Source of the DNA: Salvia splendens
Taxonomy: Eukaryota > Streptophyta > Magnoliopsida > Lamiales > Lamiaceae
DNA: 64,000 bases
NCBI RefSeq assembly: GCF_004379255.2
Contig: NC_056035.1
Location: forward strand, 33,247,208-33,311,207
Reading direction: 5' to 3'
The notes beneath the pieces were generated by a model. It had not been told where the DNA came from. It worked only from the letters and a program-made list of their open reading frames with translations, and did not search any database. A program made the position numbers and the translations under genes. Shown here piece after piece: positions 35,334-46,370 of this stretch (the first letter of the stretch is position 1; each line of letters starts with the position of its first letter).

Positions 35334-35765
35334 TGAAAACAATCAAGCAAAGACATGAAGAAGAAAGTAGAACAAGACATTTGATAATCTCTGCAATCAG
35401 ATAATTTTACTGTTTCATTGATGGATGATAATGTAACATACAAACTGAATTTATATCCAGACTAGGAAGGATCTAGAACACTTCACTAATCTTGTACAAA
35501 CTGATTACATACACTAATCATAACAGAATCACTAAGCTTTCTTCTTCATCAATGCTTTAACAACTATGTCTCTCCAAGTACACTTGTGGTCCTCACTTTT
35601 ATTGGGCAAGACCACAACATCTCTCTGATCTTCACCAGCTGGCAGTGGTACAATCTTGACTTTATCTCGTGCTCAAGCTTGCTCACATGGCAGTGACTTG
35701 GATCATCTTCATTCAGCTCAGCATTGCAAGCAACTCCAGTTTGCTCACTGCAGCCTTCTCTAACA
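35334..35765 (-). repeat. 5' LTR of Copia E
   Basis: 432 bp on the - strand, from TGTTAGAGAAGGC to GATTGTTTTCA, followed on that strand by the primer-binding site TGGTATCAGAGCAGG (about 35319-35333). It pairs with 24093-24516. Confidence 0.9.
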
Positions 35766-35896
35766 CCATCATTTAAAAACCAAATAAATATGCAGTTATA
35801 ATGTTATATCGTGCAATAGTCAGAATTAATGAACATTGGTTGATATTATAGTGTACTAGTATAAATGATAAAACGATCTACCAAATTGCAAAGGTG

Positions 35897-36119
35897 GAGA
35901 CTTGAAAAGGCTATGCATATTAGAAGCTTTTGGGAGAAGAGAATTGTATTTCTTTTGATACGTGTATGTCTCGGTTCTACCTCCTTATGTAGGAGTAAAT
36001 TACAATGTATTTTAGGTAAGAGATCTACCTATTCTAGGACAATGTAATACACATTAATTCTATATCAATTACATATCTTTCTCCTCTAATTGTGTCCTTC
36101 AATTTTGGTATGTTTGACA
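35897..36119 (-). repeat. 3' LTR of Copia B, terminally truncated
   Basis: Matches 40459-40681. The outer end stops at GAGACTTGAAAAGG, and the neighbouring sequence does not match the last 19 bases of the 5' LTR. Confidence 0.85.
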
Positions 36120-39100
36120 CTCCCCCTCAAGTTGAGCAATGGTATCTCCAATGCTTAACTTGGCCAATGTTTCCTTGAAGACTTTTGGCAGAACTGCTTT
36201 AGTGAGCATGTCCGCGAGTTGTTCTTCAGAACGGACAAACGGAAACTCGATAACACCGCCGTCTAGTTTTTCTTTGATGAAGTGTCGATCCACTTCCACG
36301 TGCTTTGTTCTATCGTGTTGCACTGGGTTTTCTGAGATGCTTATGGCGGTCTTGTTGTCACAAAACAACTGACTCTTTCGAGTAGGTGGGAACCCAATTT
36401 CTGTGAGCAACCTCCTTAGCCAGAGGATTTCCATGAGTCCACTCTTCATTCCACGGAACTCAGCTTCAGCACTAGACAGTGCTACAACTTTTTGTTTCTT
36501 ACTTCTCCATGTCACCAAGTTTCCCCCTATGAAAGTAAAGTAGCCTCCCGTAGATTTTCTATCCACCGGGTTGCTTGCCCAGTCGACATCAGTGTATCCA
36601 TCAATCTCCAAGTCTTCTCTCTTTGCTAGGAAAACCCCATATCCTATAGTTCCTTTTAAATAATGCACGATCCTCAATGCAGCTTCCATGTGATTAGCTT
36701 GAGGTAGGTGCATGAACTGACTTATAATACCCACGGCGTATGCAATGTCGGGTCTGGTGTGTGAGAGATAGATGAGTTTTCCGACAAGCCGTTGGTACCT
36801 TTCTCTGTTTGCGAGCTCTGCTCCTTCCTCTATCTTCAAACTATGGTTAGGAACCATTGGAGTGTCTGCGGGCTTACATTCAAGGAGACCTGTTTCAGCC
36901 AATAGATCTAGAACATACTTTTTCTGCCTTAGGAATATTCCGTGTTTGGATCGCAACACTTCTATCCCCAAGAAGTATTTCAGTGCTCCTAGATCTTTCA
37001 TCGCGAATTCTTTGAACAGATTCTCATTCAACCTCTGGATTTTCTCTACGTCATCTCCCGTGATAATCATATCATCAACGTAGATAAGCAAGCAAGTTAC
37101 CTTGTTGTCTCTTCTTTTTGTGAAGAGTGTGTGATCGGACTGGCTTTGTTGAAATCCGTGCTTGAGCATGGCTTGGTAGAATCTGCCGAACCAGACCCGT
37201 GGGGACTGCTTCAACCCATACAAGGTCTTCCGATGCCGACATACTTCTCCATCTCCAAATTCTCCAGAAAAACTTGGTGGGACCTCCATGTATACTTCCT
37301 TGTTCTCTTCCAGTTCTCCATGGAGGAAGGCGTTAGTCACATCGAACTGGTGTAGATTCCAGTCTTTGCATGCCGCAACAGATAGCAGTGTTCGCACCGT
37401 CTCATTTTAGCCACAGGAGAGAATGTCTCTTCATAATCTACCCCATAGACTTGGGTGTAACCTTTCGCCACGAGTCTCGCCTTATATCTCTCGATTGATC
37501 CATCTGCTCTTCTTTTTATGGTGAATATCCACCGACATCCAACTGGTTTTTTTCCTTTTGGCAATGTACATTTCCCCCATGTGCCATTCTTGACTAGGGC
37601 ATCTATCTCTTTCTTCATGGCTTCTCTCCAGTGCTTATGTTTGCTTGCCTCCTAAAATGTCACTGGAATCTTCCTCATATAGAGCAGTTTCGAAGGCCAG
37701 GGCCATTTCTGATAGGTGGCTTTGCGCAATATTGGATACTGCGTACTTTGCCTTTCTACCCTTCCAGTCTGGTGAGTATCGTCGAGGAGGTACTCCTCTT
37801 GTTATCCTTGGAGGCAACTCGTATGGGTCTCTACTTCTTCCAGTAGTTCCACATTCCTCATTATTGTCCCTATCAATGTTAGTATCATCCGATGGTACAT
37901 TATCACATGGAACTGAATTAGTTACCTCAGGGATCGAAGACGGGTTTGACAGCTGGTTCGTTTCCCCTTGCTCGACATTCTGTATTACTGGATTTGACGG
38001 CCCGGCGGTGTTGCTAACTTCCTCAGGTGGACCAATGTCTGTGACAGGACTTGGCTATGGCTCTCCCCTTGTCTGTGGTTCCCCTGTTGGCTCTCCCCCT
38101 AAGGTGTGGAGTTGGATATCTGGTAACCAATCTAGAAGGTCATTGTTTGGACTACTGTCTAAAGGTTGTGTCTCCCCCTGACCGCTAGATTATTCCCCTT
38201 CCACAAAATCACAGTTCATGGTCGTGTGTATTTTACGGGTTTTCGGGTCATAGCATCGGTATCCTTTTTGATTTTTTTCAAAGCCAAGAAAGACACATTT
38301 AAGGGCGCATGGATCAAACTTGGAACGTTCGTGTTTAAGGATATGGACGAAGACCGAGCAGCCGAAAACTTTGGGTTCCAGGGATAGAGATAATGGGATG
38401 TCGAAGTGTTGGGAAAAAATATCTAAGGGAGTTTTGAAGTTAAGTATGACTGTGGGTAGGCGATTTAGGAGATACACAGCGGTTGCTACAGCTTCTGGCC
38501 AAAAAGACTTCGGTACTTTAGATTCAATTAAGAGAGCTCGGGTAATTTCTAATGTGTACCTGTTTTTTCCTTTCGGCTACCCCGTTTTGTTCTGGATTGT
38601 ACGCACACGAGGTTTGATGGACTAATCCCTTACTCCTAAAAAACTCTTGCATTTTATTGTTGACAAATTCTCCCCCATTGTCTGATCTAAGGATCTGGAT
38701 GGTGTGTTGAAACTGAGTTTGAATAAGATTATAGAAATCTATGAACCTATCAAGCACGTCATGCTTATTTTTCAAGAAATAGATCCAAGTCATGCGGGAG
38801 TAGTCATCAATAAAAAGTAAAAAATACAAAAACCTTGTCCCCCCGTGATAGGAGCGGGACCCCAAACATCCGAATGTACTAAAGCAAACGGGGATTTTAC
38901 TCTCGTGTTGTTCAATTTGAAGGAATGTCTATGGTTCTTAGCCAACACACAAGTATCACAATGAAAGGAGTTCAAGGATCTAGCTAATTTAGGAAAAAGA
39001 AGACGAAAGTATCCCAAAGATGGGTGCCCTAACCGACGATGCCAAAGCCAAGCCTGTCTATCTGTCAGTCCGGGAGTCAGCATCATTGCAACACTCTGTT

Positions 39101-39420
39101 GGGCTATCTCGTCCACATAGTATAGTCCGTCTCGCTCAGTGCCACGCCCAACTATCGTCCCCGTCTTGATATCCTGTAACATGCAGAAGCGAGGTTGCAT
39201 CAGTAATTTGCAGTTCAGTTCTCTAGTCACGTGACTTATTGATAACAGTTTATGTGATAAAGACGGAACAAAAAGATAATTCGAGATGCCTGACCTCATA
39301 ACTTGTGCTAGGTCCCCACTGGCAGTTTAGACATAGGATTTTTTTTATTTGGCTATGGAAACAAAATCTGAGGCTTCAAACGATATCGTGTCTGTTGCCC
39401 CACAGTAAAAAATCCAGTGC
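36099..39420 (-). pseudogene. Copia B pol (broken)
   Basis: On the - strand: protease motif WIFYCGATDT (about 39410), sharing the unusual Tyr-Cys of element A; GAG-pre-integrase WHRRLGH, CDTCVLAK (39299-38940); integrase FIDDYSRMTW, SDNGGEFVNN, YNPEQNGVAERK (38865-38524), frameshifted; MYLLNRLPT to FLGFEKNQKGYRCYD (38477-38190). A linker follows with a stop in place of a Glu codon near 37652. RT is split by a missing base near 37408: [21 protein letters not shown] (37618-37337), then [29 protein letters not shown] and CLLIYVDDMIITGDD. RNase H is intact (DVDWASNPVDRKSTGGY, LSSAEAEF, TKHVEVDRHFIKEKLDGG). From 37397 to 36099 the frame is open for 432 residues. Confidence 0.88.
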
Positions 39421-39873
39421 GGGTCTTTTGGGCCGGAATTGGAGGTGGAGGAGCAGGCTAATGCGTCAAAGGAGTTGTGACACGATATGCTCGGTTGATA
39501 TTGGGCAAGGGTTGATGACTGGGGGTTAATTTGCAAAGTTTTGGCAAGTGGTGGGTCAGATTGAAATTTATCCGAAGTTTGGGGAGGATTTTGGGAAGAA
39601 TAATTCTGATGGGGTGGATGTTGGTATTTACGGAATTTATGGGGTGGGTTTTGGGAGTTAGTTTTCGGATGGGGGTGAGTCTGGTATTTAGGAAATACGT
39701 GGGGTGTATTTTGGGAGATATTTTTCGGTTGGGGTTGTATTTCGGATTTTGGCTTAATGTGGGGTGATTTTGTGGATATGGAAAGATGATCACACAAATC
39801 GGGTTTTTGTGAGGGAACCCTAGCCGCCTTCCCATTCTTATCTGTGGGCTCTCCGGCGGCCCTCTTTTCGCCG

Positions 39874-40347
39874 TCAGGTGATGCCGCCGCCACCGCTGCC
39901 GCCCGCTGGAGGATCGGTGTTGGTGGCGTGGTCATGTGCGGCGGCCGCTGCGGCTCTTCCGCCTCCTCGGCCTCCACTCCGGGCCTGCCTCGCCCTTTTC
40001 CAGCAGTTTTCTGGGCTGTCGGTTGGGGGAGGGCCGAGAGCTCCATCGATGTGAGATGCTAAGCCCTTTCCTCCAATCGCCCTTTCCATTAGATTTGCCC
40101 AGAAGGAGTAATTATCTCCATCCAATTTGGCCGAGAGGAGAATTTTCCCCAATGATTCCGGCTGGGTAGTGGATTGGGTTGATGTTTGGGTTGGTTGCGG
40201 TGTTGGTGTTGATGGTGTTTTTGGTGGCTGGATGAAGCCTAGCCTTAAGAGCTCTATAAGTTGTGCAGCAATCTCTGCAAGAAAAGCTGTGTTTGATATT
40301 TGGGTGATTTCTGTGGGTTCATTTTTGAGCTCGTCAAAATCTGACAT
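39874..40347 (-). pseudogene. Copia B gag with internal deletion
   Basis: ATG 40347 (MSDFDELKNE). The N-terminal part keeps AKLDGDNYSFWANLMERAI and GKGLASHI, then PPPTDSPENC joins directly to WKRARQARSGGRGGG. In element A about 600 bases of capsid and zinc-knuckle coding sequence lie between these two points, so B has lost the capsid core. A Pro/Asn-rich linker follows in a shifted frame (down to about 39430). Confidence 0.8.
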
Positions 40348-40439
40348 GTTTGTTGGTTTTGTAGGTTAACAAAGGTTGGGAAAGGTATGCCTGGGACGGT
40401 GATGAATTTTTTCTGAGTCCCAAACCTGCTCTGATACCA

Positions 40440-40681
40440 TCTTAACGATGGTAATCGAGAGACTTGAAAAGGCTATGCATATTAGAAGCTTTTGGAAGAA
40501 GAGAATTGTATTTGTTTTGATATGTGTATGTCTCGGTTCTACCTCCTTATGTAGGAGTGAATTACAATGTATTTTAGGTAAGAGATCAACCTATTCTAGG
40601 ATAATGTAATACACATTAATTCTATATCAATTACATATCTTTCTCCTCTAATTGTGTCCTTCAATTTTGGTATGTTTGACA
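40440..40681 (-). repeat. 5' LTR of Copia B
   Basis: 242 bp on the - strand, TGTCAAACATACC to CGTTAAGA, followed by the tRNA-Met primer-binding site. It pairs with 35897-36119. Confidence 0.88.
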
Positions 40682-41876
40682 GTCCCCCTCCATAGTAGCA
40701 GGAATTGAAAAAGAGATTTTTGAATATGGTGGAAACAAGATTCACTCTTATTATTCAATGAATCATAAATACTTTTTGTACCATTCAATTCAAACCAAGT
40801 TTCAATTTTAATGGTAGGGAGGTATTTATATATAGAGAGTTTCAAAATCATTTTTAAATTAAAACTAAGTTAAACAAGAGCTATTGATATAGAGAGTTTC
40901 AAAATCATTTTTAAATTAAAACTAAGTTAAACAAGAGCTATTAGAATAGGATTATCAACCACGAGAGAAGTACGTGAGCTATTAGATAATGAACTCAATG
41001 CGCTATTATAATGTTGTCGAATTTTTAAATCCACATATCACTTTCAATAACAGTTGGCAATCCTTACAAATCTAAAAAGAAAAAATCCAAAAATCCAAAA
41101 ATCCAAAAATTATTAATTTTATACAACTTTCTTGGTTTAAATTATTTTCACATACCATATAGTACTAAATTAAATGTTATTTTATGATAATCCATACGAA
41201 ATCTCAATTACATACTCTTCAGATGAAGAAAATTACATGAAAAATGCAATTTGTATATATTGTATAAATTTTGATAAATAAAGGTTTACACACACGCACA
41301 CATTATACATCTCCACTAAACAGTAGATGGAAAGATGATGAGTGATAAAAAAAAGGTCCCACAAATATAGCTTTCCTCAACCAACACCTCCATGCAGGAG
41401 ACAGACCAACTCACTGGCATCTTCTTCACCAAGAAAATTTTACCACTTCATTTTCAAATAATTACATCAATGAAAAAGAGGGCTCCTCTTTTTGTTGTGT
41501 TTTTTTACCCCTCATTCTTAATTGTACCGTATGGAAATATCAGTGAGCAACAGACAAAAAGAAAATAATGCAGTAACTGTAAATAGTAAGAGCCTGCATG
41601 AGTGCCTCTCTGCCAAACCCGACCCTTTTACACAATATGGAAATTAGTATTGAATGCAGATATTGGAATTTTCATGAAAAACTCTTTTTTCTCATTAATA
41701 TGAAAACAGTCAAAGCTGAAGTTAGGCATGCAAAGTGGGAAATGAATCCCCTGAAACATGAAGGTACATTGTTCATATTTGGCTAACAAAGTACGTGACC
41801 ATAATTAATCATAGTAATAATAAAATTTAAAAAAGCAAATTACGTTTGAAAGTGATGGCAATTAAGATACTGCTGC
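40682..41876. other. Spacer between Copia B and the SPL8-like gene
   Basis: AT-rich, no gene seen. It holds a 57-bp tandem duplication (40831-40942) and a short run of AAAAATCC units near 41085-41110. The part next to 41877 should contain the 3' untranslated region of the SPL8-like gene. Confidence 0.5.
40831..40942. repeat. 57-bp tandem duplication
   Basis: Two nearly identical adjacent copies (40831-40887 and 40888-40942) starting TATAGAGAGTTTCAAAATCA and ending AACAAGAGCTATT. The near identity suggests a recent local duplication. Confidence 0.85.
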
Positions 41877-42956
41877 CTAATTTTTACGCCTTGGTGTGAA
41901 GCAATCCAGCGAGATTCTAGGCGGCGAGATGGCCACCGTCACCGACGATGAGTGTGGGCCGGAATTAGGCGGTGACCCTAAAAAAGTTTTGTCAAAATCA
42001 GTCTACCTATTTTTACTAATAGTAGAGTTATTTCATTTTCTGCACTCATTTTGAAAAAACGAGTTAAAGTAAAGAAAAAATAAATTTAAAAAAAGAATAA
42101 TGTAGATAAGAGTTCTCTACATTATTTTCTCTTACTTTACTATTATTAACTTTAACTATTTATTAATATTATTTTTTTTAAATGAGTGTAGAAAATGAAC
42201 TTTGTTAATAAAGAGCAGTATGATTGTGTGAGGATTTAGAGGTGAAGTATTTTACCACCTGCAAGGTTTTCAGATGCGGAGGTGATTTTTGGACGGGATT
42301 TGCGGCGGCGGCGGTTGTGGTCGGCAAGCCTTTTGCGGCAGCTTCTCTTGCCGTTGTCGAATTCCGAGAGCAGCTGGAATCTGAAATTAGCAAGTATGAA
42401 ATCACTTTTACGGAAATGCCCTCGGGATCGCTATGTAATTTCGAAGAAATGCGATGCATGAAGGAAGGGTATTTTTGTAATTTTGAGACCTGCTGCATTG
42501 CTGACAGAAGCGCTGAGTCAAGCCGGCGGCGACGACGGTGGCGGCCTTGGAGTGAAACTCGCAGACCTTGTGGCGGCGGTGGTAGTGCTTGGCGTGAGTC
42601 AAGTCGGCGTTGCAGCCTTGGGCCTGGCAGCGGGGCGAGTTGGCTGAACCGGGCTCGATGATCCTGGACCGGCGGTAGAGGCGGTTCACGAAGTCGTCTT
42701 CGGAGGAGGCGAAGTAGGTCCTGCCGCCGAGGTTGAGCCCGATTGGGCTGTTGTAGGAGGCCGGGGTCGGGTTGTATGAAGTGGCGGTGGCGCGTGAGTC
42801 GTAGAAGCTGGTGAAATGGGCGTTGGAGAAGGGAATGTGGTTGTCCGGATTAGCGAAGTTGGCGGCGTCGGAGAAGGAGTAAAGGTCGAAAACAGAGCGG
42901 TTATCTTCGCCGGAGATAATAATCGATGATGGGTTTCCCCATCCATACTCCAACAT
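41877..42956 (-). CDS. SPL8: SPL8-like SBP-box transcription factor
   Basis: Three exons on the - strand: 42490-42956, 42259-42380 and 41877-41977 (690 nt, 229 residues). Splice phases fit: exon 1 ends AGCAG before GT at the conserved SBP intron, and exon 3 opens after TTTTTTAG. The N-terminus [12 protein letters not shown], the block [20 protein letters not shown] (73-92) and the C-terminal ISLDCF are typical of SPL8, which acts in anther, ovule and fertility control. The SBP domain covers about 109-184. First-zinc ligands C110, C115, C132 and H135 are present. In the second site C151, C154 and C170 are present, but position 158 is Gln where RFH normally supplies the His ligand. The protein is shorter than Arabidopsis SPL8 (about 330 residues), mainly before the GLNLGG block. 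There is no miR156 site, as expected for SPL8. Confidence 0.85.
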
Positions 42957-43415
42957 TGCCTCCTACTGCTGCTACTCTCAATTCGATAATTTATGACTTG
43001 TTATTTTATTTCTTTATGCTACTAGTATTCTATTTTCAATCAAGTTTAAACTTTTGTTTTACATACATATATATAACTAATAGGGTGTCGTATACTTTTG
43101 CAATACGGATTTTAAAGTGTATGATGTACTGTTTAAATATTATCCATATAGGGTACATGTAATTGGCATGTTATATGATTCATTAGAAATATGACATATT
43201 GTGCTGTTACTGTTCTGATGATATTGATTTTCCGTGTACTTTCGACTTAATTTTTTTGGATTATTAAAAGAAACGAGAAATGAGACATTTTAAATAATTA
43301 GAAACTTTTGTTCTGAAACAAGTGTAGTGGTTTAAGTCAAAAGTTTATGTGGAACGATTATAAAAACAAATGGCAGGCCATTTGTGTTTCCTTGTAATAG
43401 CCATAAAGAGAAGAC
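42957..43415. other. Upstream region of the SPL8-like gene
   Basis: AT-rich. On the - strand a TATATATATG stretch at about 43067-43077, roughly 110 bases above the start codon, could be the TATA box, but the run is part of a simple TA repeat. No other gene is seen up to the Mutator-like element. Confidence 0.35.
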
Positions 43416-43525
43416 TGAACTGCATCAAATGGCCCTAACTTTTCGCTGTGTAACGGCAGAGGCCCCTAACTTTTAAAAATCCCACCAGAGGGATCTAACA
43501 AAATATGTAATCACAAAACGTGTAT
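43416..43525 (+). repeat. Left terminal inverted repeat of the MULE
   Basis: Matches the complement of about 47912-48020. The core CTAACTTTTCGCTGTGTAAC is identical in both. Confidence 0.88.
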
Positions 43526-44146
43526 ATTTTGCCATTTTTCGGACGAAAATGCCCAAATGGGCTGAAGGGCAGTTTAGACCTTTTACGTACTACACCTGCT
43601 CCCTATGCCTGCACATAGTCTGCATGTGCAGGGGCTGTCTTGTCAAACAGTATAGTCGTCATAATTCCATTCTCCTATTTTCTTTCTCCTTTCCCTCCCT
43701 ATCCGTTTCATTTTCGTCTTTCATATTTCCCTCTCTAACATAATAGGCGATTATATTTTGTTCGGCATCTGGTTCGGCATCTGTTCGGCATCTGGAAATT
43801 ACGGGTTTTCATCTGGATTTCGCTGAATTTAAGGTATCCACAAGGGTTTAAGCGATTTCAGCTGGAATTTTATTTTGCAATTGGTGGTTGATTTTTTTGT
43901 TGTAGGGTTAGCATCTGAAAAACTAATTTGCAATTCTTGGTCGAATTTAATGGTTGTAGGGTTACAGTCGGGGCATGTGGAAAATTTTGCTGTTCTTGGT
44001 TGAAGTTTACAGTTGGGCGGAAATTTTAGTTTTTGTGCTATGTGCTATGAGCTATCTTTTCGACGAAATTGAATTCAGACCGTGTTGAATTCTTGCATTG
44101 CTGATTTGAATTTTATATTGTCAAATTGAATTCAGGTCGTGTTGCA

Positions 44147-44691
44147 ATGTCTTCTTCTTCTTCTCAATCTTTCGGCTCAAGCTTCAATTGGAATTGGCCT
44201 CGTCCCGAAATTGTGAAATGTAATCACGATCTTGAGGCTGAGCTTGTGACATCTAGGACGGCTGCTAACCCGGGTAGACGTTACTATCGCTGCCCAATAT
44301 GGAAGGTTAAAACCATGTATTTTGGTCCTTTTTCCATTAATTTTCTTGGCATAAAGATTAATGAGGAAGTAGTATGCAGGAAGATGATTGCAAGTTTTTT
44401 CGATGGGTTGATGCGAGTCTATCCCCAAGTCAAGATAGTTACTTTCAGAGAGTGAAACTTGAGCGAGACCAATTCGAATATGAAGTTCGAGCCAAATCGG
44501 TACTTGAAGGTGTTCTGCAGGAGAAATTGTGCATGAAAACTGAGGAGGTTGAAACCTTGAAGTTACAACTGGGCATGAAAACTGAAGAGTGTGACGATTT
44601 GGCGCTAACAATTGGTAAAACGGCAAAAACTCTCCGAAGGTTAAAAATCACTATCTTGTTCTTATGTATTGTAATTTTTCTACTGTTATAA
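44147..44691 (+). CDS. GRF-type zinc-finger protein carried by the MULE
   Basis: Two exons, 44147-44305 and 44380-44691 (156 residues), with a GT-AG intron whose removal joins RCPIWK to EDDCKFFRWVD. The GRF zinc finger spans about residues 24-65 (VKCNHDLEAELVT, NPGRRYYRCP, CKFFRWVD). It is followed by a coiled-coil-like stretch with two copies of KTEE and a C-terminal hydrophobic segment (about 141-156) that ends the protein, suggesting a tail anchor. Similar small plant proteins, often named 'At4g04775-like', are commonly found in transposons. The role in the element is not known. Because the frame is intact while the transposase beside it is broken, this may be younger or under different constraint. 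The first Cys pair is C-N-H rather than C-x-C-G. Confidence 0.75.
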
Positions 44692-45179
44692 CATAGCTAT
44701 GTCGTGTTCACTCCGTCGTTATCTTCTGCTGTGGATTGAATACGCTTTGCAAAGCTTTGTTTTAATCTATGCATGAAATTACGAATGAGGTTACTCAACT
44801 ATGACTGAAATCACGACTGAGGTTAGTAAAATATGACCGAAATCACAAATGTCTGATGATGATTGTTTTCTTTATGCCTGAAATCACGAATGAAGTTACC
44901 CAACTATGATTGAAATCACTATCACATACTATGTAAAAAATGGATACAAACCGACGAAGTACTCTTATCAAATACCACCAAAATATGTCATGATATCATT
45001 TCTACCAAAATACTAGAGTAATTTGTTACAAACTAGTCTGTAACATACATATCATATCATGACTGCCACCAAAATATACAAACTCGTAGTTACCATACAC
45101 ATCATATCAACACTGCCACTGTAAATTGTTCACCCATCCCAAACAAACACCAAGTTTTAAGATTAAGTAAAGCCCGTCA

Positions 45180-46211
45180 ATCTTGATCACCGCGGCGGCC
45201 ACATCTCTGAGGCTGAGTCCTGGTCCGAGTGCTTGGTCCCGGATTCGAAACATTAGGCTGCAACACTTAACAGTATAGTAAGTATATACGAGAAAGCACT
45301 GTGTACAATTAGAGAATATATGTTTATTTCATATTACCTCTCGGCAATTATTTGACGATTCTGGCAAAGTACTCTCACCACGTTCATGCGACCCGTTGGG
45401 CCGCGAAGTCTCCCCAACCTGAGAACGGGCGTCTGTCCGAGGATCATTGCTGCATGTCCTCCTATTATGACCTTCTTGACCGCATCGACAACATTTCATC
45501 ACTAAGGTGCGACGCAATGACTCACCTCCGTCCGCATGAAGACGAATCTGGGGCTCCTCACGTCTCCGTTTCTTCGGCCTACCACGTTGTCGCTTTGTCC
45601 GCGGGGGGCGCCAGTTCCAACGCACCAGCACAAGTAGACTTGGGCCAATTGTCCACCCCATTGATGGGGTAAAGGACATTCTCGTACAGCATGATCATTG
45701 TGGACTTCAAATAATATCGGGAGACGAATCGCGTCACGTCGTCGCCATTCTTGTTGATTGTTGCGATAGCTTGCGTGCATGGGATTCCGGTTAGCTGCCA
45801 CAATCTGCAGGAGCATGTGAAATCACGCATGTTGACTACATATTGGCCAGACGGCCCAGTTACTTGGTACGAAGACTGTCCGTTCCATGTAGCCCTCCAC
45901 GATGACGCCCTCGCGTACCACTTGTCAACAATCTCCTTGATAACAGGAGGGACTGCGTGATTGTAACTTTTGATCCGCTGGCCTCTGATCTGAATTCTTT
46001 CCATTTGACTTGTTTGAATCTCCTCCAACATGCTGATAATTGCTTTCTCTCGAGCCAATGTAATCTTCGAATTGAATGTCTCACAAATGTTGTTCAGGAG
46101 CACATCACAACAAGTGTGTGGAGAGAAAAATGCCTTAACCCAGTTTTCTTTGGGAGCAACTCCAGAAAGCCACTGATGTGCTTGGGGATACTCGGTCTGC
46201 AAAGCATCCAC
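45180..46211 (-). pseudogene. MULE transposase C-terminal half (SWIM, zinc knuckle)
   Basis: The - strand frame from 46211 encodes the end of the MULE transposase domain (LLNNICETFNSKITLAREK) and KEIVDKWYARAS. A SWIM zinc finger follows (FTCSCRLWQLTGIPCTQAIA), then NGVDNWPKSTCAGALE. In a run of C near 45607-45612 the frame shifts to RTKRQRGRPKKRRREEPQ, followed by a CCHC knuckle (MKCCRCGQEGHNRRTCSND). A GT donor at about 45346 and an acceptor near 45261 could join a last exon encoding RTRTQPQRCGRRGDQD. Upstream, the catalytic DDE part is missing. Confidence 0.78.
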
Positions 46212-46370
46212 AGTGGTGTACTAACCTCTGCATGGTCTACAATTGTTTCATTTTCATGCAGGAGAATCTGACCAAAAGATGAATCACATATGAATACCAA
46301 ACATAAACAATAAATCACAAACATATTCCACAGTGGTGTACTAACCTCTGCATGGTCTATAACTGCTTCA
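46207..46370. repeat. 43-bp direct repeat, 120 bp apart, inside the MULE
   Basis: CCACAGTGGTGTACTAACCT and the following ~23 bases (CTGCATGGTCTA.AA.TG.TTCA) occur at 46209-46250 and again at 46329-46370. On the - strand each copy contains GACCATGCAGAG before a GT donor (GTTAGT), so a short exon and its donor site appear to be duplicated at the edge of the deletion. Confidence 0.75.

Larger units (their letters stand above)
24093..35765 (-). mobile_element. Copia LTR retrotransposon E (host of nested D and hAT)
   Basis: The outer LTRs are 24093-24516 (3') and 35334-35765 (5'), both - strand. The block is flanked by a perfect 5-bp duplication, CCATC (24088-24092 and 35766-35770), which proves that everything between belongs to one insertion plus later nesting. 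Gag lies at 34406-35265 and protease-integrase-RT-RNase H at 24517-27946. They are separated by Copia D (about 27947-34420), which itself contains a hAT element. By eye the LTRs differ at about 20 of 424 positions plus an 8-bp indel, so E is older than A. The RT motif [11 protein letters not shown] is common in Ale/Retrofit-like Copia; lineage is not proven. Confidence 0.92.
35897..40681 (-). mobile_element. Copia LTR retrotransposon B (same family as A)
   Basis: Read on the - strand: 5' LTR 40681-40440, primer-binding site TGGTATCAGAGCAGG (40439-40425), gag, protease, integrase, RT, RNase H, polypurine tract (36120-36130) and 3' LTR 36119-35897. The 3' LTR lacks the last ~19 bases found in the 5' LTR, so no target duplication can be read. 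The internal proteins are close to those of element A, but the LTRs align only in parts (TGTCAAAC start; GCC.TTTCAA.TCTCTCGATTACCATCGTTAAGA end), so A and B represent different subfamilies. B has an internal gag deletion, frameshifts and stops. Confidence 0.92.

Noticed and set aside
43400..43415. 9-bp target duplication of the MULE (AGAGAAGAC versus TCTAAAGGG)
   Set aside because: The flanks do not match; only a weak TAAAG.G similarity is seen with shifted ends.
45352..45672. + strand frame opposite the MULE transposase tail
   Set aside because: No recognisable motif; the - strand holds the SWIM and zinc-knuckle signatures.
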